In this document: positions 13,123 to 23,225 of the stretch, piece after piece | Layout of the letters: the number at the start of each line of letters is the position of its first letter | Position numbering within the stretch: the first letter of the stretch is position 1 | Program-made: the position numbers and the translations under genes | Notes under the pieces: generated by a model | Database searches by the model: none | What the model was told of the DNA's origin: nothing | The model's input: the letters and a program-made list of their open reading frames with translations, nothing else | Source of the DNA: Siderastrea siderea | Taxonomy: Eukaryota; Cnidaria; Anthozoa; Scleractinia; Rhizangiidae | DNA: 64,000 nt | Assembly (NCBI GenBank): GCA_964030785.1 | Contig: OZ034974.1 | Coordinates: 46,940,003 to 47,004,002, forward strand | Reading direction: 5' to 3'

Positions 13123-13588
13123 GGCAGAATTCAACTTCACTAAGCCCTATTTGTTAAAACTTTGCTGAGTTCGAACTGGTCCCAAACAAAGTAGCATGGA
13201 TAACCCAAGCCAGTTTCAAGGTATGGTTTATTTCAATGCTTGTGCTGTCTATTGAATGAGGATTGAGACCATTTAGAATTATGGCACATGTTAAATTATT
13301 TCACAGAAGTTAGGTTCCAAATCAGTTTCTACGTGGTCATCAAACCTGCCTTTTTGTTTGGAATTGTTTGTGTTCAGTGGATTTCGCTACTGCTGTTTCA
13401 TAACTGTCTACCTAATGAAAAAGACTTTTTCTGTCGATAGAAAGTGCCTATCTTTTTTTCCGCGCTTTAGTTTACCAGCGCGATGCAAGTTTATAGTACT
13501 GATTTTCAAGATTAATTTTCTAGCTTTACTAATACCTAATTATGTGCAAAATACGAAAGAAATCGATTTTTCAACTACTGCCGCTAAA
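13123..13588 (-). repeat. second palindrome, right arm
   Basis: Inverted, diverged copy of 12179-12665. It begins just 100 bp before the TA-flanked mosaic element that starts at 13685. Confidence 0.8.
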
Positions 13589-13719
13589 TTGAAATTTTGC
13601 GTGATTTTTACTGAAATTCACTCTTAATACTTTAATGGTTTTGTATTTTATCAGTGTATTAGGATGTTATGTGGCTAAACTTTACAATACCCGGCCACTT
13701 TCGAGCACCACACATCCAC

Positions 13720-14103
13720 TGCTCCCGTGGTGCCTTAGTCATTGACTTATAATGTAGCTGAACAACTGCTCCCGCGTTCCTGCAGTCCCGTAGGCGATGA
13801 ATAACTTAGATTAAATGAGATGAACTAGTGCTCCCGCAGTCCTGCAGTCCCTTAGACAAGGAGTGCTCTTGCAATCCTGCAGTCCCGTAGTCAATGAATA
13901 GCCCTTTTCACAGTTACCTTTTCTCATTTGCATGACAATGTTTTTTAACGTGGATGTGAGGCAATTTTGCACTTTTTGCCCGAAATTGCCTCACATCCAC
14001 GCTCAAATACATTGTAAAGCAAATGAGAAAATGTAACTGTGAAAAGGGCTATTACTTTGATTAAATGAGTTGAACTAGTGCTCCCGCAGTCCTGCAGTGC
14101 CAT
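13720..14103 (+). repeat. subterminal minisatellite, left array
   Basis: Irregular tandem copies of roughly 60-75 bp, each carrying CTCCCGCAGTCCTGCAGTCC followed by GTAGTCAATGAATA- or TTAGATTAAATGAGTTGAAC-type sequence. Copies near 13760, 13830 and 14070 are clearest. The array is interrupted by a MITE at 13901-14049 and cut at 14105 by the next insertion. Confidence 0.8.
13901..14049. mobile_element. 149-bp palindromic MITE, TA-flanked
   Basis: Starts GCCCTTTTCACAGTTAC and ends with the inverse GTAACTGTGAAAAGGGC; the inner parts, around GTGGATGTGAGGCAATTT, also pair. TA flanks lie at 13899-13900 and 14050-14051. It is inserted within one unit of the minisatellite array. Confidence 0.85.
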
Positions 14104-14116
14104 ACCCTGGTGAAAA

Positions 14117-15190
14117 ACCTCACAGGATCTTCAAGGATCTTTAAGGATTGCCAAAGACCTGCCAAAGATCCTTAAAGACAAGGATCTTTAAAAGATCCTT
14201 AAAGGATCTTTGAAAGATCTTCAAAGATCTTTATATGCAAAATCATTTGTTAAGATCCTCAAGGATTTGACCAAGATCTTCCAAGGATCCTACAAAGATC
14301 CTAATAAAGATCCTAACAAAGATCTTTGCAAGGATCCTTCAAGATCCTCAAGGACTAAACAAGGATCTTTCAAAGATCTTAAAAGAATCCTTTCAAGGAT
14401 CTTTTAAAGATCTTAGCCAGGATCCTCAAGGATTTCGTCAGGATCTTTTTAGGATCCTTGTCAAGATCTTCACAAGATCTTTGCAAGGATCCTTCAAGAT
14501 CCTCAAGGACTAAACAAGGATCTTTCAAAGATCTTAAAAGGATCCTTTCAAGGATCTTGATAAGATGTTAGCCAGGATCCTCAAGGATTTGGTCAGGATC
14601 TTACAAGGATCCTTGTCAAGATCTTTGCAAGATCTGTGCAAGGATCCTTGGAGATCCTCAAGGACTTAATGAGGATCTTTCAAAGATCTTAAAAAGATCC
14701 ATTTAAGGATCTTGTTAAGATCTTTGCTTGGATCCTTAAGGATTTGGTCAGGATCTCCCAAGGATCCTTGTCAAGATCTTTACAAGGTTTGTGCAAGGTT
14801 TCTTCAAGATCCTCAAGGATTTAATGAAGTTCTTTCGAAGACCTAACAAGATGCATAAAGATCTTAGAAAGGATCTGTAAGGATTTGATCAGGATCTTGC
14901 AAGGAATCTGTAATTTTATGCCAATAATTATTGATGTCTTTACAAGATCTTAGCAAGGATCCTGCAAGATCCTCAAGGATTTCAAAGACCTTGAAAGTAT
15001 TCCGTTAAAGTTTTTACTTTGATCTGGGGATCATACAAGGTTCCTTCACAAGATCCTTGAAAAATTTGACACAGTTGACAGAATCTTCAAAGATTTGATG
15101 AGGATCCTTACAAACATCATTGCAAGGGTTTTCCTAAGATCTTTGCTGGGTTCCTTCAATATCCTCTTTGAAAGGACTAAAATAATGAGG
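14117..15190 (+). repeat. GATC-rich tandem array, left
   Basis: Dozens of degenerate units such as CAAGGATCCTTCAAGATCCT and TTTCAAAGATCTTAAAAG. A longer period of about 150-180 bp is visible: blocks starting CAAGGACTAAACAAGGATCT recur near 14350 and 14510, with related blocks later. Regularity fades toward 15190. Confidence 0.9.
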
Positions 15191-16926
15191 ATCTTGCAAG
15201 GTGGTGAGTATTATTCTAATGTCTGATCTGCTGTGTGATCAAAAAACAAAACTGCTATCACTACAAAGTACATGTATCCAACACAATTTTCAGACTTTCA
15301 GATAAGCATAAGTCTTAATTTCTGCTTGGAATGTTATGCTTAGTCTGTACAAGAATAAACCATAAATCAGAAAAATTTATTTGTCGAAAAATAATCAGTT
15401 TTACTTTACCTTGTTAATTTACATGATCATATTTGAACTGTTCAGCAGTAGTTGCTTAAGCTTAATTATTATTTTGTCTTAATATTCATGCAGTCAGCTT
15501 CAGCAATTTAACGATGAAAATCCTTAGTTTTTGAACTTCTGTAGGGGTAAATTTGTTCTAAGTCTCCATAGGGCCCAAAAAACGATTCAGGAGTGACTTC
15601 TTAGCAGAATGCAATCCTGAAAGTGAGCAAGAAAAATGGAGACAGGAGCAGCCGCCATTTTGGAATCTCGGAGAGACTGGTAATGAATGAGCCGCTTTTG
15701 GTCAGCAGCCTCACCATTGCAGGCTCAGAGAAAACAGTTGAATTCATCAATTTCGAGTTCGTTTTAAATGGGCAACATATGTTTCCTTGAATTTCCTATT
15801 ATTTCAAAAGCTTAAATGATGCCTCAAGGCAGCAAAAACTGGATATCTACTCTTAAGAAGGAGGTTAGTTCAAAAGAAAATGATTTGTAATGAAAGATTG
15901 GCTTCAAAATTAACGATTCTAAGAAGATCATGTTCTTTCCTGTCTTCTTATAATTATCTGCTTCCATTCGAACCTATATAATTATAAGCTATAGGCTTAT
16001 ATATTTACATGTGACCACTGTAGTTACACTTGAGGCAGGCTGAATTGCGAGTTTATTTAACTAAAGAAGCAGATATGGCATAATTGTGCAGTTCATAGAA
16101 AAGTTAAAATGAAACATCCAATACAATGTTCTCTAGTGCTTTTCCACTATAGAGTGTTTCCATCACTGTAGTTAAAAGGACATGCACTAGCACAAGGTAA
16201 CTGATCTGCCTTGAGTTTACAATGTCTTGATTTGAAAGCAATAATAGAGATCATCTTCTAGAGAATTGAAAGAACGGAACTGTTAACTGAATACAAAATA
16301 ATTCAGAAATGATTTTAACCACACAATGACCGATTTGTTCTGTTTTGCTCTACTAGGAATACATTCAATTCATGATCAGCTGCTGAGCACTGCAGTGTCA
16401 AGTCAGGAGTAGCCTGCTCTGTGCTCAGTATTAAAGCTAAGTCACTTTTACTGAACATAGCAGTCCAGTTTACTGATTTCCCTTTCTGTGAATCATACCT
16501 ACTCAAACTACCAGGACACAATGCAATTGTAAATGTATTGTAAGTTATCGCTATAAATCCACTCTAAATGAACAGAGCAAAATATTTTGAGAAAAAAGAC
16601 AATCAAGACAATGTTGTCTGATTCACGCTGTGTATACTGATGAAGCTTTATGTAAAAGTAGTTCTAGGTGTAGCAATTCAGAATAATATTATTGTAATTT
16701 TCCCAATGTTGAATTAACTTTTATGTATTTAGTGATGTGAAATTCAGAGGACAATAAATAGGTCATGTACATAGGTCTGAAAAATATGGTATTAATTTTA
16801 ATATGTCATAATTTTATAAAAACTCTTGTGAACTTTATAGAGATGTTATTTTAATCACAACTGCACTGTGTCAGTACTTGATATAGTCTCCAAGGTAGTT
16901 TCCAGAGTGCTGAAATTGTGGTAAAT
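15191..16926. other. element centre, no gene seen
   Basis: AT-rich unique-looking sequence. The 68-codon minus-strand frame at 16315-16521 has no recognisable domain and is not supported as a gene. Confidence 0.5.
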
Positions 16927-17510
16927 TACAGTCAAAATACTCAGCGCATTCCGCTCATTATTTAGGAATGATTTTCATTAATCGGGAACGGATTGCACTT
17001 TTGGAATCAAAATAATTTTCTATCTTTAAATTGAAGATTGAAATGTTCCAATGGTAGACTCATGCGAAGTAACGAATATTGATTGGATTGTTACTAACAA
17101 AAGCAAAAAGTTCACACGCGAAGTACGAAACCGTTGGCGGCTGTTGGTCTCAGTCGGTTTGACATTACAGGGAATTTTTTGCAATTTTCAGGAACATTAA
17201 TTTTGTGTGCATTTACAGCACACTTGTTTTTACGTGGAAATGTGCCTGCAATTAATATTTTGTTGAGGGAACACAAATCAGGCCAGACACGTTAAGCCGC
17301 CAACAGTCTGCTACTTGCATGTGAACATTCGCCAGATGTCAATAATAAACAAATCAGCATTCCTTATCTGGAACAAGGCTACCATTGGAACCTTACAATA
17401 TTCAATTTGAAAGTAGAATCTTGATTCCAATAATGCAATCCATCCCCGATTAATGAAAGTCTTTCCCAAATAATAAGTGGAATGCGCTGAGTATTTCGAC
17501 TGTAATGCTC
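16927..17510. repeat. 585-bp foldback inside the element
   Basis: The strand from CAGTCAAAATACTCAGCGCA pairs, diverged, with TGCGCTGAGTATTTCGACTG ending near 17504. Further in, GTTGGCGGCTGTTGG (about 17133) pairs with CCGCCAACAGTCTG (about 17297). It is probably an independent palindromic MITE nested in the element. Confidence 0.7.
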
Positions 17511-17839
17511 TAAATATATTCACAAGAAAGTGCTTTAAGGTTTCATAATAAAATTTTCATTTAATCAAAACAATGTTGAATTTGGTGGCCTAAAAGAAAA
17601 CTTGTGAAGAATCCTTACAATTTTTGCAATAAATACTTAATCAACTTTAAGTTTGTTTGTTGTTTGATGTACATTACATCCTTATGTTTCCTATTCTCAG
17701 TAATTCCTAGGATCTCAATTTTTTCTCAAATTTTATCAAATTCTCTCAGTTTCCTAGAAATTTCTTCCACGGTAATCTAAGACCATGCGAAGCTTGGAAT
17801 TCCTAGGAATTCCTAGCTTCATTTTGTAAGAGCTTGCAA

Positions 17840-18612
17840 CATCCTTAATGGTCCTCAAAGATTGTTGTGGAACTTGAAAGAACCAAAAAGATCTTTGGGG
17901 GATTTTTGAAGATCTTTTCTAATCTTGCAAGAACTTGATGACCTTTTGAAGATCCTTGAAGATCCTAGCAAGAATTGTGGAGAAATGTGAAGATAATGGG
18001 AAGAATTTTGAAGATCAAAAGAGATACTGGGAAGAATTTTGAAGATCAAAGAGATATTGGCAAGAATTTTGGAGATCCTTAAAGATCTTGGCAAGAACAT
18101 TGAATATCTTGACAAGAATTTTGAAAACGTGACAAGAATTTTGAAGATCCTTAAAAATCTTGGCAAGAACATCAAAGATCTTGACAAGAATTTTGAAGAT
18201 CCTTAAAGATTTTGGCAAGAACATCGAAGATCTTGACAAGAACTTTGAAGATCTTGAGAGGAATTTTGACAATCCTTAAAGATCTTGACAAGAATTTTAA
18301 AGATCCTTGAAGATCTTTGCAAGAACTTTGAATATCCTTGTAGATCTTGGCAAGAATTTTGAAGATCTTTGTAGATCCTTGAAGATCTTGGCAAGAAATT
18401 GAAAGATCTTTGTAGATCCTTGAGGATCTTGGCAAGAAAATAAAAGATCCTTGAAGATCTTGGCATTAGAACTTTGAAGATCCTTGAAGATCTTGGCAAG
18501 AATTTTGAAGATCCTTGAAGATTTTATAAAGATCTTTGTCAGGATCCTCAGTAGGATCCTCAAAGGTCCTCATGGAGATCTTTAAGGATCCTTGAAGATC
18601 CTTCAAAGATTT
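17840..18612 (-). repeat. GATC-rich tandem array, right (inverted)
   Basis: Units such as TTTTGAAGATCCTTGAAGAT and CTTGGCAAGAA repeat at about 30 bp, with larger blocks of 60-65 bp. The orientation is opposite to the left array, so the two arrays act as extended, non-identical inverted repeats. Confidence 0.9.
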
Positions 18613-18716
18613 TCACCAGGGTAGTCCATGAGTAACTAAATTAGATGAGTTAAACGGCCTTACAGGTATTACAAGCTGGGAAATGAACTTCGGTCTAATC
18701 GTCCTGGCCGCCTAAG

Positions 18717-19075
18717 GGATAAGGGTAGGTTTAGTGTTAGGGGAAGGTTAGGGTTAGGAGGGTTAGCACTGATAGACAGTGATTAGGATTAAAAACTGAC
18801 TCGAAGTGGTTAGCCTTCAATGGTTGTTATGGGTTAGGGTTGGGGTTAGGGTTAGGATAAGGGTACATAGTGTTGGGGTAGGTTAGGGTTAGGGGGGTTA
18901 GCACTGATGAGCAGTGATTAGGATTAAGCACTGACTCGAAGTGGTTAGCTTTCAATTGTTGTTATGGGTTAGGGTTAGGGCTAGATTAGGGTTGGGGGTT
19001 AGCACTGATGGACAGTGATTAGGGGTAAGCACTGAGTCGAAATGGTTAGCTTTCAATTGTTGTTATGGTAACACC
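18717..19075 (+). repeat. telomere-like minisatellite, three long units
   Basis: Three tandem blocks of about 110-140 bp. Each begins with degenerate TTAGGG runs (GGGTTAGGGTTAGG and variants) and continues into GGTTAGCACTGATGGACAGT and AGTGGTTAGCTTTCAATTGT. This is an interstitial or subtelomere-type array, not a terminal telomere. Confidence 0.85.
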
Positions 19076-19289
19076 ATATATAGTTATATTGGCAACGAAT
19101 AGTGATAAGGTTAAGCACGGACTTGAAGTTGTTAGCGTTTACTTCTTATGATGACCCAAAGGGCTCACAGCAGTAAATACCTAATTACAATCATATCAAC
19201 AATATTTATGGAGTGGAAACTAAAGACGTACAATCAAATCCGGGAGATATATTTACAAAGTAAATTATTACAATAATCAAAGTTATTTT

Positions 19290-20410
19290 ACGACCACGGG
19301 ACTGCAGGACTGCGGGAGCACTAGTTCAACTCTCTTAATTTAACTTATTTATCGACTACGGGACTGCCGGACTGCGGGAGCACAAGTACAACTCATTTAA
19401 TATGTTACTTATCGACTACGGGACTGCCAGACTGCGGGAGCACTAGTTCAACTCTGTTAATTAATTTAAGTTATTTATCGAGTACGGGACTGCAGGACTG
19501 CGGAAGCACTAGTTCAACTCATTTAATATAAGTTAGTCATCGACTACAGGACTGCAGGACTGCGGGAGCACTAGTTCAACTAATTTAATATAAGTTAGTC
19601 ATCGACTACAGGACTGCAGGACTGCGGGAGCACAAGTTCAACTCATTTAATATAAGGGTGCGTTTCTTTGGGAAAATCCGAAAACGGATTTGTGATCCCA
19701 GATCATATGGATTCTTCGACACCAAAGAAACTCAAAATACGAAAAAGGATTATTTTGTCATGACAAGACAGGCTGGAAGCACGCAATATATATGTCAGAA
19801 CGATATTTCTCTCGTACTGCCCAAGAATTCAACTAGAATGGAATACAAATAATTTATAAACAAGGACAGTATCTGCAGTAGTTCAAGTGAACTCGCTATT
19901 TGCGTTCACAGTTAGCAAAATCTGGTCCCTGAATTACAGAAATGGTACACAAATGAAGTTATCCTGACGTGTCAATACTTCTGTCTGTACTTTTGGAGAA
20001 AACTTTTCAAATATACAGAACAGAATAATCACCTGAATTTTCTTTCTCACGATCGAATGTTTTGTCACGCAAGACCGAGAGAAAATATGGCGAGACCAGC
20101 AAATTTGCATGGAAGACCGCTTGACAGATGTACTATTTTCGGATCCGTCCCCCAAAGAAATTAACGCACGGATCATGAATCCTAAAAATCCGGATTTAGA
20201 TTTGATCTGATGTATCCACTCAGATCGCTAATCTGGATTTGGATTTTCCCAAAGAAACGCACCCTAAGTTACTCATCGACATACAGGACTGCAGGACTGC
20301 GGGAGCACCAGTTCAACTTATTTAATAATTAAGTTACTCATCGACTACGGGAATGCGGGAATGCGGGAGCACAAGTTCAACTACATTTAATTCCATGACT
20401 GAGGGACCAC
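19290..20410 (-). repeat. subterminal minisatellite, right array (inverted)
   Basis: At least eight units of 60-75 bp with GGACTGCAGGACTGCGGGAG followed by CACTAGTTCAACTCATTTAA and a TTATCGACTAC-type spacer. This is the reverse complement of the array at 13720-14103. It is interrupted by the MITE at 19656-20264. Confidence 0.9.
19656..20264. mobile_element. 609-bp MITE, PIF/Harbinger-like
   Basis: The terminal repeats are GGGTGCGTTTCTTTGGGAAA on the left and its inverse on the right. The 3-bp duplication TAA lies at 19653-19655 and 20265-20267. A 3-bp TAA/TTA duplication with G-starting tips is typical of PIF/Harbinger elements. Internally, GGATTT/ATCC motifs repeat near both ends. No intact protein is seen. 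Confidence 0.8.
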
Positions 20411-20589
20411 AGGAGCAGTAGATTTGTGCGCTGGCCGGGTATTGTAAAATCGCTCCTGTTATGTTCATCTCCTGAACTTGTTTTGGAATCTTGTTACTCA
20501 GCTCAGATTCATCCAGACTGTTAGACCTCTGTCCTATCACCTTCTCCTGTGAAATAACAGCACAAAGTACAACAACAGTGTTTTGTTAA

Positions 20590-20797
20590 CCCTTTGAGCC
20601 CCGGTATCATTATTCAAATTCTCCTTACTGGTCTCCATACATTTCATTGAGTACAAATTGGGAGAACTTGTTAAGATATCAAGACTAATTATCATCTTTG
20701 GTGATCATTTCCCCAATTCTCATGACCTTTATGTGTTTATACTGCACTGATATGATGAGAAGAAATTTGATGCTGATCACTACCGGGGACTAAAGGG
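20590..20797. mobile_element. 208-bp MITE with TTAA target site
   Basis: Starts CCCTTTGAGCCCCGGTA and ends TACCGGGGACTAAAGGG, flanked by TTAA at 20586-20589 and 20798-20801. TTAA duplication is used by piggyBac and Kolobok-type elements. It is non-coding. Confidence 0.8.
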
Positions 20798-20801
20798 TTA
20801 A

Positions 20802-22472
20802 ATCAAACCAAAGTCGAACGAGAATTCAAGGGGAACATGACATGAAAGCTTGTTATCTTTAACTGTGATAACTACCACTTGTAGAACTACTCTGGGCAAT
20901 GGGGCAGTCAGCGGCGATATAGCTACATTCATAGTTGCATCAGGCAACAACACGAGAATTCTAATGGACTATAATTGCAAAGAGCAATGATGAGAACATT
21001 TATTAGATGGTTACAGATACTCATTAATGCGTGCAACCACAGAGGACTAAGCTAACCAGCTATGACAAAAATATTGATTGTACAGAGGGGTTGAATTGGA
21101 GAAAAAATGGCGTATTAGAAGTGTGAAGTGTGAAGTGTGGATTGTGGACTGCAGACTGCCGATCTATGGAGCTGTGGGCATGTGGACTGAAGGCATCATC
21201 ACTTGTATGTAGTTAAGAGGCAGTGTCTCTGTAAAATTTAAAAATTTAAAATTTTGCGTCAAAAATAAGTTTGCCTGAAACTCTGCCAACTGAAAGACTT
21301 TTCCGAGGCTAGAACTAAAACAGGTTTGGTTTGGTTCAAAATGATTTTCTGGCTGTGCCGGGAGCTGTTAAACATTTTGTCCCATCTCGGCCCAATTCAA
21401 CGTCTCGAAAATTAAAAATTAGGCACTTTTTGTAGCCTTGTAAAATATCCGATTCACGTCATCTAGCAATGAATTTTACGTCATTTTGCTCATAAGCCTT
21501 TCTAGTTTTCTGAATGAGAAACACTTTTCTTCTCTATTTCACCTCAAAGGCGAAATCAATCGTCTTATGAGCCCTACCAATTGCCATCCGAACGAAGGCT
21601 GAAAATACCCTTGATTTGGAAGCTTATTTTTATAATCTGGGACTTAGTTGACAGCTCTAGCCTACATAGCGGAAAAGTGTAATATCTTTTATCGGCACAC
21701 ATATGCAAAAACCCCTGTACGATTTCAGTATTTGAAAAGTTATGACCGTTTGTATCAGCACATTTGCCCGCATTTGCGATTTTTCAGCCTAATGCTAATC
21801 GACACATTTCGAGCAGATTTTGTCATAAATACAGCTCACCTGCTTCGCAGCTCGGGCTTATTTCCAACTTCAGCCATTTTCCAGTTCCTGGGATGGCTCA
21901 ATTCCACGATAGATCCTGTAAATAGGTGGATATTGCCTTCGAAGATTGAGCAAATCTTCACAAGTTCAAATGCCCTGGGGGGATGTTAAAGCTTCGATTT
22001 GACTGGTACGCTATAAACAAAAAGCAACTACGAAAGCTTGAATGAATTCAATATCTTTATCAGGGCTGTGCTCTAGCAGCGCCCAGGGGCCTCAGGCTAC
22101 TAACTTTTGTCTTTGGGCGACTAGAAAAACTCATTTTTTTGCATAATGTTTAAGGGCTGGGCACCCCAGAATTCCTGGTTGGGAGCCTTTGGGCACCCTG
22201 TGATCCTAGTTAGAACACAGCTTTGCTTTTCAACTGGTTTATTTTGACAAAATGCTGAAACAATTTGGGGGCTGGTTGTTTATTGTTTTACTCATTCATT
22301 CATTCATTCATTCATTCATTCATTCATTCATTCATTCATTCATTCATTCATTCATTCATTCATTCATTCATTCATTCATTCATTCCTTTCAAATGATGCA
22401 TTGTGTTAAGATGTGTCTTTGCTTTTTCCAGAGGTCAGAATTTCAGTGAATGATTGCATGATTTTTCCTCAG
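20802..22472. other. no supported gene; CATT microsatellite
   Basis: The 113-codon plus-strand frame at 21648-21989 has no recognised domain and weak splice context, so it is not called. Around 22063-22221 a weak inverted pair (GGGCTGTGCTCTAG and CTAGTTAGAACACAGC) may be another small MITE. Confidence 0.4.
22292..22385 (+). repeat. (CATT)n microsatellite
   Basis: About 23 uninterrupted CATT units. The 65-codon frame across it (repeated Ser-Phe-Ile-His) is trivial. Confidence 0.97.
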
Positions 22473-23225
22473 CCTCTCGCACTAATTCCAACCCGACTGC
22501 AACCATCCCACAGGTGGATTTAACACCTACTGGTGGACGTAAGTCATTAGAAATTCACATAAATCATTGGTCATAATTAATTACTTCTGTTCGTCATTAT
22601 GACCACTACAACCACTTCAGTACTTACAGTGGTCATTCAAGCACTTAGCTATCTAAAGCTATTTTACAGTTAAATAATATTTCGCAGTTGAACATGACAG
22701 GTTAAAAATGGACTTGGGCAATCAAAATATCTAGCTCATTTGAATTCTTATTTTTGAAATTGGAGTCATGTATGTTTCTGTAAGATGCCAAAAAATCAAG
22801 ATCAATTTATCAACTTTGTCAATGTATTGTCTGGAAAATACCCCAGTCATTGGTGGGGCAGTTACCATGTAAATGGTCATTTAAATTAATATCTCTTTTT
22901 TTTGAAACATGTACCGGTATTTTTTCTATGCTAAAAATATTCCAAGATATTGGGGAGGAGACAAGCTGCTGAGACAAGTTCTCAGGTTCATGAAGCACAT
23001 TTTTTACCTTTTCATTAAATTAACCCTTTTAAATTTGACTTGCCTCAGGCATTAAACCCAAAAGTCAGACATTTAGTTAGTAGTAATATGTGGGAAGTAT
23101 CTGTTAATTTTTCATTGCATGATTTTTCCTTGTCACCTCAGCCTCTCACACTAATTTGAGCCAGAATGTAGCCCTGATACCACAAGTGGATTTGACTAAT
23201 TCCCAGACACCACCTACTGATGGAG
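22473..23225 (+). repeat. tandemly duplicated exon with flanking intron
   Basis: Exon 22473-22538 and exon 23142-23225 are about 670 bp apart. They share the upstream intron tract (CATTGCATGATTTTTCCT or near) and the coding text (ASRTN / ASHTN at the start and IPQVDLT later). The second copy has an 18-nt longer coding part. Both are phase 1-1, so either can be skipped without a frame change. Confidence 0.7.

Larger units (their letters stand above)
14105..18621. mobile_element. 4.5-kb TA-flanked element with inverted GATC-rich arrays
   Basis: Its tips are CCCTGGTGAAAA at 14105 and TTTTCACCAGGG ending at 18621, with TA on each side (14103-14104, 18622-18623). The flanking minisatellite continues in fragments on the left. 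About 1 kb at the left end and 0.8 kb at the right end consist of short units centred on GGATCC, AGATCT or GATC. The 2.6-kb centre is AT-rich, with a 585-bp foldback at 16927-17510. No transposase frame is recognisable. Low-complexity minus-strand open frames at 17855-18563 are products of the array. Confidence 0.8.
13685..20444. mobile_element. 6.76-kb TA-flanked composite element
   Basis: The ends are CAATACCCGGCCA at 13685 and its reverse complement TGGCCGGGTATTG ending at 20444, flanked by TA at 13683-13684 and 20445-20446. Inside both ends lie minisatellite arrays built on CTCCCGCAGTCCTGCAGTCC, running inverted to each other. The middle is filled by later insertions: a 149-bp MITE, a 4.5-kb TA-flanked element, telomere-like repeats and a 609-bp MITE. 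No transposase is visible. The TA duplication suggests mobilisation by a Tc1/mariner-type enzyme, which is inference. Confidence 0.7.

Noticed and set aside
17855..18563. Overlapping minus-strand frames with repeated KIFKDLQ-type text
   Set aside because: Product of the GATC-rich array; the frames overlap one another and have no unique sequence.
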